Under the pieces are notes generated by a model. That model saw nothing but the letters and a program-made list of their open reading frames with translations. It was not told where the DNA came from and ran no database searches. Shown here piece after piece: positions 1 to 10,256 of a DNA stretch of 64,000 bases. The number at the start of each line of letters is the position of its first letter. The stretch's first letter is position 1. The stretch is from positions 25,786,208 through 25,850,207 of the forward strand of contig CM077151.1 in assembly GCA_039583875.1 (NCBI GenBank), read 5' to 3'. This DNA is from Platanthera guangdongensis (Eukaryota; Streptophyta; Magnoliopsida; Asparagales; Orchidaceae). The position numbers and the translations under genes were made by a program.

Positions 1-150
1 GATAAATGAACTAGCATTGTATTCTATCGCATTAATGTTTAGATATTCTGTACAGTTATCTCAGCATCGATAAGAGTAACTTTGCATGCATGATGCATAA
101 CCTTTTATTCAAAAAAACATAGCACAACTAAAAAGTTTAAACAACCTTTA
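1..150. other. Flank, nothing recognised
   Basis: AT-rich sequence without a coding frame or repeat that I can assign. It ends in TTA directly before the terminal inverted repeat of the DNA element that starts at 151. Confidence 0.4.
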
Positions 151-170
151 GGCTCCGTACGTTTGGAAGG

Positions 171-250
171 AATTGATAGATATGAATTGGGATTGAGAGA
201 TAGGAATTGGAATTGATAGATAAGAATTGGAATTGATAGATAGGAATTGG
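171..250 (+). repeat. Short tandem repeat, about 20-bp unit
   Basis: Four imperfect copies of a unit resembling aattgatagataggaattgg lie just inside the left terminal repeat of the DNA element. Subterminal repeats of this sort are common in TIR elements and may bind transposase. That role is inference. Confidence 0.6.
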
Positions 251-866
251 AACTGACTCAATTCCAATTCTCATATATGAGAATTGGAATTGAGGCAATT
301 CCAATTATGGCGTTTGGTCTCAAGAATTCTTTAGATCGGAATTGAAATTGGCAATTCTTTACTCATCCACAGACTTCACCAGGTAGAACAAAAAAGTAGC
401 CCCTTTGGGTAGAACACAAAAAATCGACAAAACTCACTAAAACCTTCTAAAAAATGCATCCAATTAACATTGTACAATCAAAACATACGCCAAGACCAAC
501 AATATGAACCCTCTCAGCATCAGTGAAGCTGTAAGACACTAACATTCATCTTCTTTATCTAAAATGAATCAAAAGAGACCGCACGAGTCACGGGAGAAGA
601 GAGCCCCGCATTAAATTGAAGACGATGAATGACCGCCAAATTAAATTGAAGCCAGAAACCGAAGAAAGGAGATACGATTTCGATGGAGATTTGGAGGCAG
701 AGCCAACAATGTCCGCTAGATGGAGCCCTTTAGTAATCAGGCATGAGGTGGGACATCTTGCCATCCTTGGTGTTGATCATCCCTCCAATGGGGGCACTGC
801 TCTACTTCTTAACCTTTAGTCATATCCAAACTGCACTGATGCTCAGGATGAGGCTGAGCATGTCAC

Positions 867-1240
867 TGTTAGGCCCCGCCAGAGATGGTGGTGGAAACCA
901 GAGATTCAGACGAAAACCCTAGAAGGTGGGTTGGGATAGAGAGAAGCAGGAGGGTCAAGAGGAAGAAGAAGCACAGTAAACATACTTTATTAATACCTTA
1001 AAAATCTCATTACAATGAAACCTCTTATATAAACATCCTATTACAAGTAATGGTCATAAAAATAATGTAAAGGCGCCAATGAGGAAAGCTTCCGGAAAGG
1101 GACACGTGGCACCCCTAACAGAACAGATGCTGCACCGGATGGCTGACACCTGGCCTAATGCTTGATTCCAGCGGGTACTGATAAAGGCCGTTTGATGAAA
1201 TCTGGAAGGATCTGAGGCGTCCAAAATAAAAACCCTAACA
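867..1240 (-). repeat. 3' LTR of gypsy 867-6789
   Basis: TG...CA ends, 374 bp, five differences from the partner LTR at 6416-6789. A TATA-like element lies on the minus strand near 1023-1034. Confidence 0.95.
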
Positions 1241-1771
1241 TTTCCGCTGCTCCTTTAAATAACGCTGTCCTCAGCGTTTTCTTTCTATCGCGGCCGTCAT
1301 GCGCCTAGGGTTCCACTGTAGATTTCCTTTATCCTCCTCTTTCTCTGCGTGGTTTGCTGGAGAGTATGCCGAGTTCGCCTGATGTAGATAAGCGCGCTCC
1401 GTATGCTCACCATCTCCGCCTGGGGTTCATAGTAGAAAAGGGCAAACAACAGTTGATGAAGAGGCATTTCGATAAACTGAACAGATGCTATGCCTACTCT
1501 GAGACTGTGCCTTTGGATGTTGCTAAGAACTCTGGGAAAGGAGGTAAATCTCTGGATCTGCACTATTTTATGTTTCTGGTTACTTCTCTTCGCGCACGGG
1601 GTCTGGTTCTGCTCTATTCTCTGTTTCTGTAGGCTTCAAGCGCTTTTCACTTGCTTTGTGTTGATCGGAACGTTTTTGTGTTTCGCCTCTTTTACTCCGT
1701 TTGTGTCTTCGTCCCCAGCAGTCTTGGCTAAGTTCCTTGCGCAAATCTACTTTTGATGTCTGAGCCGAAGC
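1241..1771 (-). other. 3' untranslated part and polypurine tract of the gypsy element
   Basis: Between the chromodomain stop and the 3' LTR there is about 530 bp with only short overlapping open frames on both strands, which I treat as chance. Directly inside the LTR the minus strand is purine-rich (AAAGGAGCAGCGGAAA, 1241-1256), the expected place of the polypurine tract for plus-strand priming. Confidence 0.6.
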
Positions 1772-2380
1772 CTATAAGTGGGGATGTTCCGTAAGGGATG
1801 ATAGGTCTTCCCAAGTGCTGTCGGCGGGTGGTAGACCTTGCCATTGTACCAGCACTTGTGGTATTTCATGTCCTTTCCTGATGATGTTGCGTTGACTAAT
1901 AATGGCTAGCGGCGGGTGGAGTGGACTGTTCTTCCACGTGAGTTTTGGTAAGGTTATTATTTGCTGCGTTGGATTTCCATGGTAGGGTTTTAGTAGTGAA
2001 ATATGGAAAATTGGATGTATGCGCGACTCTGGAGGGAGGAGTAGTCGATAAGCCGTCTCTCCGATGATTTCCGTAACCTGATATGGTCCGTAGAATTTAA
2101 GGCTTAGTTTTTTTTCTGCTGGCCTGGTCATTGTCAACTGTCGGTATGGGTGCAACTTTAGCAGCACCCAATCTCCAACGTCCAGTCTTAATTCTCTGCG
2201 TTTTTTATCCGCTTGTGTCTTCATTCTGTGTTGAGCTCTGGTTAGATTCTCTCGCAATGAATGGTTAAGCTCCTCCCGTGTCTGCATAGTTGTATCCACC
2301 GCCTCATTGTTGGTTCCTCCTGCACAGTAATTTAACAACCCAGGAGGTGGTCGACCATACATGACTTCGAATGGAGTCAT
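1772..2380 (-). pseudogene. Integrase C-terminus with chromodomain (gypsy)
   Basis: 202 codons. The early part has the MTPFEVMYGRPPPG motif that ends the integrase core region. A basic segment with GDWVLLKLHPYRQ and YGPYQV follows, typical of the integrase C-terminal domain. The last 40 residues (VLVQWQGLPPADSTWEDL) are a chromodomain-like fold, which in chromoviruses targets integration to particular chromatin. The frame is the same as the core segment upstream (2441-2842) but is separated from it by a TGA at 2438-2440 where a tryptophan codon is expected. It is therefore the 3' part of a broken pol gene, not a separate gene. Confidence 0.85.
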
Positions 2381-2440
2381 GTTGGTCGATGTGTTAAATG
2401 TAGTATTATGATGGTATTCTGCATAGCTTAAATAATGTGC

Positions 2441-2842
2441 TCATTGTTTTGGATGGTCATGAGTGAATATTCTGAGGTACTGCTCAACACAACGGTTTAC
2501 CCTTTCGGTTAAGCCGTCGGTTTGAGGATGATATGCTGAACTGTACTTTAATTTGGTTCCCTGTAACTTAAATAATTCCACCCAGAAATCACTCAGGAAG
2601 ATTGGGTCTCTATCAGTAATGATAGACTCGGGATTCCCGTGTAATTTCCCTACATTTTCCCAAAAGATATTAGCCACTAATGGTCCTGAAATGGGTGGTT
2701 TAATTGGGGCTAAGTGTATGGCTTTAGAAAACCTATCTACTATTACAAGTATAATTGTGTATCCTAATGACATGGGTAGATGGGTTACAAAGTCCATAGT
2801 CAAATCTGCCCATAATTTGGTTGGTATGGGTAGCGGCTGCAA
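2441..2842 (-). pseudogene. Integrase catalytic core (gypsy)
   Basis: 133 codons carrying the DDE triad context: MDFVTHLP (first Asp), ITDRDPIFLSDFW (second Asp) and AYHPQTDGLTERVNR (Glu). All three catalytic residues appear intact. The frame opens further upstream into the CxxC part of the zinc-binding domain (minus strand, about 2843-2945), where a one-base indel separates it from the RNase H segment. It ends at a premature TGA (2438-2440). The enzyme would insert element cDNA into the genome. This copy cannot make an unbroken integrase. Confidence 0.85.
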
Positions 2843-2922
2843 TAATCCATAAGGGTTATGATTGGAGGACTTGGCTCTTTGGCATAAATCACAGTTCTTT
2901 ATATATTCCTCTACCTCTTTTT

Positions 2923-3999
2923 TTAGGTTATGCCAATAGAACTGGGATTTAATCCGTATAGGGTAGCTCTAACTCCTGAGTGCCCTCCTGCGAGACTGTT
3001 ATGTGCTTCAGTTAGTATTTTTGCTTTAATCGTGGAGTTTTCTGGAATGTAAATTCTGTGATGGTGAATGATGTAATTTCCTCTCATTTTCCAATTTGGG
3101 TTATTTAGTGTGTTTGCTTTAATTTGCCGGCAAAACTCATCCTGCGCATAATCCTGTTCGAGTCCCTCCAAGAGAGGGGAAACTGGAACAGATATCATGT
3201 TGAGGCTTATGGGCGATCCTGTATCCGCAATGTCCGAAATTCTGGACAAGGTATCGGCGGCTTGATTATTTTTACCAGCTTTGTACTGTATAATGAAGTC
3301 ATAGCCTAGTAATTTAGTTAAAAAAGTCTGCTGCTCGGGTGTCTGGATCTGCTGTGAGAGCAGGTAATGCAGGCTGTGGTGGTCAGTGATAATTATGAAT
3401 TGATGCCCTAATAAGTATTGCCTCCATTTTGCCACCGCAGCTGTAACCGCATACATTTCTCTAAAGTATGTGGATTTCCTTTGCATTAGCGGGGAAAGCT
3501 TCTTACTGTAGTAGGCTATGGTTTTATTTTGTTGTTTTAGTACTGCCCCTATGTCTGTGCCTGAAGCGTCGGTTTCTATTATAAATGGTTCACTAAAGTT
3601 GGGTAAAGTTAATATGGGTTTTGACAGTAATTTTAGCTTAAGCTCGTCAAAGGCTAACTGCGTTTTGGCATTCCATGAAAAAGCATTTTTCTGTAACAAA
3701 TCCGTAATTGGGTGGGCTATTTTAGCATAGTTTTTAATAAATTTTCTATAATAGCCGGTTAATCCTAAGAAGGCTCTGACTTCCTTTTGGTTTTTTGGTG
3801 TTGGGAAGTCCTCAATGGCTATTATATTAGTCTTGTTGGGGGATACTTTACCCTCACAAATGGTATGCCCCAAAAACTCTATTTCTTTCATAAGGAATTC
3901 ACACTTAGATATTTTAACTAGTAACTTATTCTTCTGTAATAATTCCAACGTCGTTTTTAAATGAGACCAGTGATCATCAATGTTGGGGCTGTAAACCAA
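2923..3999 (-). pseudogene. Reverse transcriptase end plus RNase H (gypsy)
   Basis: 358 codons. The start covers the RT thumb/connection (FLGHTICEGKVSP, VRAFLGLTGYYRKFIKNY). RNase H follows with TDASGTDIGAVL (Asp), YFREMYAVTAAV (Glu), TDHHSLHYL (Asp) and NNQAADTLSR (Asp). The end enters the integrase zinc finger (HNSLAGGHSG) and then loses frame near 2950. Upstream, the frame is split from the main RT segment by a run of seven A on the + strand (4009-4015), one more than the reading needs, exactly at the catalytic FFDD box. RNase H would remove the RNA strand during cDNA synthesis. Confidence 0.88.
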
Positions 4000-4006
4000 A
4001 GTATCA

Positions 4007-4828
4007 TCAAAAAAATATTACCAAAAATTTTCGTAAATAAGGTTGAAAAATAGTGTTCATCAGGGCTTGGAAGGTAGTCGGGGCATTTGTTAAACCAAAA
4101 GGCATGACTAAAAACTCGTAATGTCCGTGATGTGTCCTAAAAGCAGTTTTTGGGATGTCCCCTGGATCCATCCGTATTTGGTGATAGCCTGATTTCAAAT
4201 CTATTTTTGAAAAAAATCTTGCCGCGTATAACTCATCCATCAGTTCATCAACAGTGGGAATTGGAAACTTATCCTTAATCGTTATCTTGTTCAGTGCCCT
4301 ATAGTCCACACAAAATCTCCATGTCCCATCTTTTTTCTTAACTAATATCACTGGGGAACTGAAGGCTGATGTACTGGGTTGAATCTGTCCTTGGCTAAGC
4401 ATTTCCTTTACTAACCTCTCTATCTCGTTTTTTTGGTGGTAAGGATATCTATAAGGTTTAAGGTTTGGGGGGTTTGTACCCTCATTCAAGTTAATCTTAT
4501 GATCGATCTCTCGTTTTGGAGGCAAGCTACTGGGTTCACCAAACGATTCCTCGTATTTTATTAGTAGGTCCTTGAATTCGTTAGGTAGGGGTTTAACTAT
4601 TTCCTCAATGGTTAGTCCCCCTGCCTTATGTTGTGATATCTCCCTGGTCATCATTAGACAAATACTGGCCGGTTTCAGAGCGATCATTCGGAGTAATTGT
4701 GATGTTGACACTAGTCCCCCTTGTGCTTTACTATTATGTCCTATGAGTGTTATTAGTCCCCGGTTACCTTTATAGGAGATTATTAAATTCTCATAGTCAG
4801 TAGTAACGGGTCCTAATGTTCTTACCAT
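4007..4828 (-). pseudogene. Reverse transcriptase, palm and fingers (gypsy)
   Basis: 273 codons. Motifs in order: [57 protein letters not shown] (first catalytic Asp), [27 protein letters not shown], and then the start of the FFDD box, where a one-base excess in a homopolymer shifts the frame. Its ATG (4826-4828) overlaps the stop of the gag-protease frame as ATGGTAA. Translation of pol here would need a minus-one frame change, or a base has been lost at that point. This copy is pseudogenised. Confidence 0.88.
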
Positions 4829-6369
4829 CTTTGTCCTAAAATCAAATCTGCGCCTTCAATGTCGAGGACATATAGTTGGATGGTATATTGTATATCCTGT
4901 ATAGTTAAAGATACTTCCTTACACTTACCCGTGCATAGTTCAGTAGACCCATTTCCCATAAATACCGGAAATTCGTTGATTTTATGAATGGGTAACTTTA
5001 AGAAGTTTGTCATTCTTACCGAGATGAAATTATGAGTACTACCCCCATCAACAAAGATTTCTATGGGTTGGTTCTTAATACGTCCTGTAAATCGCAATCC
5101 ATAATTTGGTATGGTTCCAGTTAGTGTATTTAGGAATATAGTGGAGGTTGGATCCTCTTCTTCAGTCAAACTTTCTAGATTTTCTATTTCACACTCTTCT
5201 TCTTCGGTTCCACCTAAGTAAAGTAAAATGCCCTTCCCTTTGCATCTATGTCCAGCATGGTAACGCTCGTCACAGTTGTAACATAATCCCTTCTCTCGCT
5301 TTGCTTGTAATTCTGCCGGTGTTAGACGCTTAATTGGTGGTAGGCATGGTTTGGTGGACGTGTTAAAATTTCGGTCTGTCCTGTTGAAGGCTTTGGATGT
5401 AGAGTGATTATAGTTGTACCTATGTCCCTCACTATGTTTTTTGCTATCTTCTATTTCCCTATCTTCATGCATCCTGGCTAACGCGTAAGCGTCGTAAATT
5501 TCTGTGGGTCGGGCCATTAGCACCGGTCCCCTAATTGGTTCTTTAAGTCCATACAAGAACATGTCCGTAATGAAACTAGGGGTCAGGCCTGGTACTTTAG
5601 TCAGTAAATCTTCAAATTCAGATTTATATGCTTGCACAGTGGTGGTTTGCCTTAATTTTGTTAATAGTCCAGCTGGCCTAATGTATTGAGATGGTCCAAA
5701 TCTTTTTTGAATGGCATCTACAAACATTGTAAAGGTGAGAGCAGGATGATCCCTCAAGGTTGCCTGGTACCATTTAGACGCTGGATTGTCTAAATGTAGA
5801 GAGGCAATCAAGAGATAATCCTGTTCTCTGTACCCATTATATTCAAAACTCTTACGGAGGTCATATAACCAATCTGTTGGGTCTCCTTCCGAAAATCGTG
5901 GACAAGGAATTTCAAAATTGCCAGGTCGGTTAGAAACAACCTGAATTCCGGGAGTTGCGGGTCGGGGTCCTAGAAGCCCGGGTGTGGTTGATGCTGGGTT
6001 ATTTTCTGGATCTTTCCGTATGTTACTTGTCTCTCCCTCCTCAATTGGACCCTGTTGCGAACTCTGTGCCCCTTTGCCCATCGATCTTGGCGCATTCTCG
6101 AACTGTGACATGATTTCTCGCCGGAGTGAAGCGATTTGAGTCGCGTGATTGGAAGATTGGTCACGAGTTTCAAGAATTTTTTGGGCTAGTAGGTTCTCCT
6201 TAACTTGTATCTCGGTGCTGAACTGGGTTTGAATTTGCTTCATTTCACTGAGGAATCGATGTTGTAATTCCTCCATCTGTGTAGCTCGTTGTTGCTGCTC
6301 GGCTTGAATGATGTTCTTGAGTTCCAAGAATTGATGTTGAGTAGTATCTTTTGATCGTAATCCTTCCAT
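4822..6369 (-). CDS. Gag-protease polyprotein (gypsy)
   Basis: 515 codons, open from the ATG at 6367-6369, which lies shortly after the 5' LTR and priming site. Residues 1-100 are glutamine- and glutamate-rich coiled coil. Residues 150-300 are the capsid-type gag domain ([37 protein letters not shown]). A CCHC zinc knuckle sits at 363-376 ([14 protein letters not shown]), and the aspartic protease active site DGGSTHNF at 441-448. Gag would package the element RNA and protease would cut the polyprotein. This is the only long intact frame of the element. It stops at the protease end, after LILGQRW, where many relatives read on into RT. Confidence 0.9.
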   Translation of the reverse strand: MEGLRSKDTTQHQFLELKNIIQAEQQQRATQMEELQHRFLSEMKQIQTQFSTEIQVKENLLAQKILETRDQSSNHATQIASLRREIMSQFENAPRSMGKGAQSSQQGPIEEGETSNIRKDPENNPASTTPGLLGPRPATPGIQVVSNRPGNFEIPCPRFSEGDPTDWLYDLRKSFEYNGYREQDYLLIASLHLDNPASKWYQATLRDHPALTFTMFVDAIQKRFGPSQYIRPAGLLTKLRQTTTVQAYKSEFEDLLTKVPGLTPSFITDMFLYGLKEPIRGPVLMARPTEIYDAYALARMHEDREIEDSKKHSEGHRYNYNHSTSKAFNRTDRNFNTSTKPCLPPIKRLTPAELQAKREKGLCYNCDERYHAGHRCKGKGILLYLGGTEEEECEIENLESLTEEEDPTSTIFLNTLTGTIPNYGLRFTGRIKNQPIEIFVDGGSTHNFISVRMTNFLKLPIHKINEFPVFMGNGSTELCTGKCKEVSLTIQDIQYTIQLYVLDIEGADLILGQRW

Positions 6370-6415
6370 GGTGATATTGGCGGGGTGATTCGTTATCTCA
6401 ACGAGAACACCAAAA
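6370..6415 (-). other. Leader and primer-binding region of the gypsy element
   Basis: Directly inside the 5' LTR the minus strand reads TTTTGGTGTTCTCGTTGAG. This is the expected place of the primer-binding site. It does not match the initiator-Met type seen in other elements here, and I cannot assign the tRNA by eye. Confidence 0.5.
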
Positions 6416-6789
6416 TGTTAGGCCCCGCCAGAGATGGTGGTGGAAACCAGAGATTCAGACGAAAACCCGAGAAGGTGGGTTGGGGTAGAGAGAAGCAGGA
6501 GGGTCAAGAGGAAGAAGAAGCACAGTAAACATACTTTATTAATTCCTTAAAAATCTCATTACAATGAAACCTCTTATATAAACATCCTATTACAAGTAAC
6601 GGTCATAAAAATAATGTAAAGGCGCCAATGAGGAAAGCTTCCGGAAAGGGACACGTGGCACCCCTAACAAAACAGATGCTGCACCGGATGGCTGACACCT
6701 GGCCTAATGCTTGATTCCAGCGGGTACTGATAAAGGCCGTTTGATGAAATCTGGAAGGATCTGAGGCGTCCAAAATAAAAACCCTAACA
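6416..6789 (-). repeat. 5' LTR of gypsy 867-6789
   Basis: 374 bp, TG...CA, followed by the second copy of the GTCAC duplication (6790-6794). The minus-strand TATA-like motif (GTTTATATAAGAGG) lies near 6571-6584. Confidence 0.95.
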
Positions 6790-6803
6790 GTCACTCCCCA
6801 AGC

Positions 6804-6980
6804 CTATTCCGATGACGGTGAGCCGATTCGCGCAAGGTTGAGCACGGCAAGGTTGAGGAGGGAGGAGAGCTCGGATGGGATTGGGCCGGTGAGGAAGTTA
6901 TAGGAGAGGCCAAGCGTCTGCATGTTGGTGCAGTTGGAAAGGAAGGGCAGAAGAAGTGACCGCGGGAGAAGAGAACACGA
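6804..6980 (-). pseudogene. Leucine-rich-repeat gene fragment
   Basis: The minus-strand reading contains LSNCTNMQTLGLSYNFLTG followed by PIPSELSSLLNLAVLNLA. This matches the plant-specific LRR consensus LxxLxLxxNxLxGxIPxxLxxLxxL of receptor-like kinases and receptor-like proteins. Only about one and a half repeats are present before a stop, with no signal peptide or kinase domain nearby. It lies inside the TIR element 151-7217, so it is most simply a captured exon piece. The direction relative to a donor gene and its identity are unknown. Confidence 0.65.
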
Positions 6981-7217
6981 GGAAGATTGTCGGTGAAGAG
7001 AGACCACGGGAGTCGGAGTCCCAAGCTTCAAGCGAGTATGAATCTCCACTTCAGACCTCTTTAGGTCGAAATTGTAGGGAAGGAAAATACAAAAATTAAT
7101 TCCCATGGAATTGATCCCAATTCCATTTCCGCCTGAAAAATTGGAGCGTCGGACAGTGGAATTTGAATTGACTCTCCAATTTCAGTTCCTTCCAATTCCG
7201 CTCAAACGAACGGAGCC

Positions 7218-7691
7218 TAAGGTTATCGAGTAGCAAATTGAGGACAAAGTGCATCATTAGACTGCACAAACTTAGATTATAGATCAATAGACTTACATAA
7301 AATTTCCACACATAATTACTATAAGGAAGAAATTATAGGGGAGGTGCTTCAGATATGGATTAAATAGGAGTGAAAGATCGATTGTTGAACAAAAACAAGA
7401 ATGCAAAACAAAGAAGTTCAAAAGAAGAAGAAAAAATAAATGTCCAACTCTACATAAGGAGGATAGAATTGGCAATAGACCAGGCTTACTAGAAGCAGCA
7501 TTGATGCTTATCCTTTTGTTGTGGTTCTTATTCATGGACAGAACTTTTAAAATTTTCAAATCACAGATTCACAGAAAAATCTCGGCAGCAGTAGAATCAG
7601 CAACAAACAAGTCAAGCTCAAAATCAGTAACCCATCAGCAGTTCTGTTCTCAACAGATTTAAAGAATGTAAGGCAAATTAGTAAAATAAAC
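7218..7691. other. Intergenic, nothing recognised
   Basis: AT-rich sequence between the TIR element and the MITE at 7695. Short open frames on the minus strand have no recognisable motif. Confidence 0.4.
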
Positions 7692-7694
7692 ATT

Positions 7695-7894
7695 GGCTCT
7701 ATTTATTTGGGCGTTTTAGCTATACCTCCAGTGGGAGAAAAATGTTACTGGAACTAATGTGTGTTCGGTAAACCTCAAATCCTACCGCAGCTGCGCCGGG
7801 GAAGGACAAAAAGTACGTGTTTTGCCTTCATTCCCACCGCAGGATGGCGTTCCCATTCCCACCGCTCCTCCATTCTCACCGCTCAAACATAGCC
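7695..7894. mobile_element. MITE, 200 bp, 3-bp target duplication ATT
   Basis: The left end is GGCTCTATTTATTTGGGCG and the right end is CCGCTCAAACATAGCC, imperfect inverted repeats. ATT is found at 7692-7694 and 7895-7897. The GGCT(C)-type terminus and 3-bp duplication resemble PIF/Harbinger-related MITEs, as do the copies at 8183-8626. Confidence 0.6.
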
Positions 7895-8182
7895 ATTGTT
7901 TTTCAACCCTTACAACTTGTCAGCTTTTCAACACATGATATAAAAAGAAATGGAAAACAATAAAACATCAAATACCATAGCTCTTTTTATATACTCTTTT
8001 TAGGAATTCAGATTTACTAGATTTGTACTTCAAGAGGATCAAAACATGGATAAAGCCAAACATGGATTCAGATTCATTCTTTGCTGTGAGTGAACAAATT
8101 GAACAGTATTTTATATTGAAATATACTTAAGACAGTCCGCAAAAAGGAACCAACGCTGAAGTGAAATCAAAGTGAGGTCTTA

Positions 8183-8402
8183 GGCTTCGTTTGGCGCGGC
8201 GGTGATGGTCGTGAACATGGTGGTTGAACCAACATTTGTGAACGCCCGACCTCACCTAAGTAACTTCATCTACTTTTATGTTCAAAACTAGTTTTCTTTT
8301 CTTGGTGGCGAGCATAACCACTGTCACGCCAAACATATATTTTATGATGGTGGCGTTTTTGTCCAAACTCACCGGAGCAAATAAGCCCCGCCAAACGGAG
8401 CC
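8183..8402. mobile_element. Tourist-like MITE copy 1, 220 bp
   Basis: The inverted termini GGCTTCGTTTGGCG and CGCCAAACGGAGCC are flanked by the direct duplication TTA (8180-8182 and 8403-8405), the classic PIF/Harbinger target. No coding capacity. Its right TTA is shared with the next element. Confidence 0.8.
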
Positions 8403-8405
8403 TTA

Positions 8406-8571
8406 GGCTCCATTTGGCACGGTGGTGGCAGTCATGAATACGGGGTCTATTTTTCATTTGTTAACGCCCATCTAAGGAACTTCATCCACTTTTTATGTTC
8501 AAACGGATGATGTTTGTTAGGTGATCCCTAACGAATGACGTTTTAATAAGAAAAATAAGAAAAACTGAGCC
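8406..8571. mobile_element. Tourist-like MITE copy 2, 166 bp
   Basis: Starts GGCTCCATTTGGCACGGTGG, clearly homologous to the start of copy 1 (shared words include aacttcatc and tttttatgttcaaa). The right half differs and ends ACTGAGCC. Flanked by TTA on the left and CTA on the right. Confidence 0.65.
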
Positions 8572-8574
8572 CTA

Positions 8575-8626
8575 GGCTCCGTTTGGGGGGACTTACCAGT
8601 GAAAATAAGTTCCCTCAAACTGAGCC
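8575..8626. mobile_element. Miniature MITE copy 3, 52 bp
   Basis: GGCTCCGTTTG...CAAACTGAGCC with CTA on the left and TTA on the right. At 52 bp it is little more than the two termini, probably an internal deletion product. Confidence 0.55.
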
Positions 8627-9459
8627 TTAATCTATGGCCCTAGAAAAATAAGAAAAAATACCAAAACAACTGAACCATGCTGCATTCATTAAATGTAACC
8701 TACTTTTACCTGAATCCGCGATAGATGGATGATTGACAAATCAATCAACAAGAGAAATACAAGCCGGGCTTCCGACTGGCACACAGATTTTTTACCCAAC
8801 GATTGGGCTTATCTCTCCACCAGCACGTTATTCACAAGCCGTAATGAAGTAATCCATGGAATGAATTAAATTGGGGAAAAATCAAGACAAGATAAACAAT
8901 CTCAAGTTCAAGCTACGGAATTGGAGTTAACAAGCTCATCCACCTATATGAATATGGAGATTGACTCCGATCACGTCTGTTCCTTCTGCTGCTGCTATAT
9001 CTAAGGCTGACAGGGGAGGGGGAGCGCCGGCGCCTGATTGACGGCGATTTAGAAAACGTTCGGGCCATCGCTAAAGGTCTACTTCTCTGATCAATGACCT
9101 GATGAAATAATAAAAATAATTCAACTTCAAGTGAACGCAGAAGGTCAAGAAAAGGAAAAGTAATGTCTGGCAGGACTTTTGACCTTGCGGATAAGAAAAT
9201 TCAAGCAATTTCGTCTAGCATAGAGAGACTCGCATCGGCAATGGTGTTATGGAACTATAAAAGAGACGATGTGGGGAGGGAGACGGGGAAATCAAAGCAG
9301 ATTCAGAAGAGAAAATCTCACGAAGAGAAGCGGCCTGATTTGAGGACGAGGGTTTCTGCAACTGGCCGTTGAAAGGGACGGTGATTGCGTTGCGGGCCTT
9401 GCGGCCTGAGAAATAAAATAAAAAAAGACAATTTCAAGGGAATTTTCTGTACATGACTA
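8627..9459. other. Intergenic, nothing convincing
   Basis: A short open frame at 9163-9372 (69 codons, lysine- and arginine-rich) has no known motif, no splice context and no homologue that I recognise, so I do not call it a gene. Confidence 0.4.
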
Positions 9460-9760
9460 CAGGGTGTTCAAAAAAAACAGGTCAGGCCCAGAAAAGCCCG
9501 GTTAGGCTCGGGCCCATGCTAGCCTGCCCCAGGCCCGGGCCAGGTTTGAGGGCCTTGCAGGGCCCAATTTTTAATATTGGGTCGAGCCCGGGCCCATGCA
9601 AAGCCCTGCCCATAAAGAAAATCCCGCCCGGCTAGAGGCGGGATTCATTGAAAATCCCGCCTTAGAATGGAAATCCTCTCAACATGCGGGATTTTTTAAC
9701 TAAAATTTTAATTTTAATTTTAATTTTTTAATTAAAAATATAAAATAAGCATGCATGGCC
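9460..9760. mobile_element. Possible hAT-like fragment, GC-rich
   Basis: Begins CAGGGTGTTC and continues with repeated GGCCCGGG words, like the ends of hAT elements that start CAGGGGTGTTC. The matching right terminus is not visible, so it is probably truncated. A poly-ATTTTA stretch follows near 9700. Confidence 0.35.
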
Positions 9761-9828
9761 CGGCCCTCGGATCCTTATCATACCAAAATCTTATGCCTCA
9801 AATTAGTTTCTTTTGTAACATTTGTTAT

Positions 9829-9890
9829 CAAACATACATTCTATGACAATGATGTTTTGGTCCAACTCACCGGAACAAATAAGCTGCGAT
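9829..9890 (+). mobile_element. Fragment of the 8183-type MITE
   Basis: About 60 bp (atcaaacatacattctatga ... caccggaacaaataagc) aligns with the right part of the MITE at 8183-8402. Both termini are missing. Confidence 0.5.
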
Positions 9891-10256
9891 AAGCCGATCA
9901 AAATGTAGTGTTTGTCATTTTTCATTATTTTTTGTGTGCTCATTCCCCAACTATCCCGCCTTCCCAGACAACAATTCTTACAGTGCCCCCTCTCTTGATT
10001 CTAGGTGTTGTGGTCTCGCCACATTCAAGATTTTGATATTCAATGTTTTACTCACCATCTTTTGATCTTCCGCGAACAATTTTGATCAGAAATGACATCT
10101 GTAATTACTCCAGATCAAGTCCTAGCAACTTGCATTCGTTGCTTTCAGTAACTTTGAACTTAGTTTTTTAGATTTGGATTAGTCCTTGTTAAACCTAAAC
10201 TTTAACTTCTCAAATGAGAAATGACGGAAATGTCGACTGTGGCGCTATAGCTGATG

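Larger units (their letters stand above)
867..6789 (-). mobile_element. Ty3/gypsy chromovirus, nearly complete, minus orientation
   Basis: The two 374-bp LTRs begin TGTTAGG and end CCTAACA. A perfect 5-bp target duplication GTCAC sits at 862-866 and 6790-6794. By eye the LTRs differ at five positions (about 98.7 percent identity), so the insertion is recent. The order on the minus strand is gag, protease, reverse transcriptase, RNase H, integrase, chromodomain, which defines a chromovirus. The compact size (5.9 kb) and short LTRs resemble the Reina type, but the clade is inference. At least two frameshifts near the RT and integrase zinc-finger regions, a frame change at the gag-pol junction and one nonsense codon in integrase make this copy defective. 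Confidence 0.95.
151..7217. mobile_element. Non-autonomous TIR DNA transposon with captured gene fragment, split by a gypsy element
   Basis: The left end reads GGCTCCGTACGTTTGG. The right end, read on the minus strand, gives GGCTCCGTTCGTTTGA, so the two ends form an imperfect terminal inverted repeat. TTA precedes the left end and TAA follows the right, which extends the inverted repeat (TTAGGCTCCG) but is not a direct duplication, so the target site is unresolved. Subterminal parts at both ends are rich in GGAATTGG-like words. Without the 5.92-kb gypsy insertion (867-6789) the element would be about 1.15 kb. No transposase is visible. It carries a leucine-rich-repeat fragment near its right end, so it looks like a gene-capturing (Pack-type) TIR element. 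The superfamily is uncertain. Confidence 0.55.

Noticed and set aside
616..819. Small open frame with HEVGH, like a zinc metalloprotease motif
   Set aside because: Only 67 codons, inside the TIR element, with no further family motif. The five residues can occur by chance.
1354..1756. Two overlapping frames on the + strand near the gypsy 3' LTR
   Set aside because: Antisense to the element's 3' region, cysteine- and phenylalanine-rich, no motif.
9163..9372. 69-codon basic open frame as a possible small gene
   Set aside because: No motif, no promoter or splice context, and surrounded by MITE debris.
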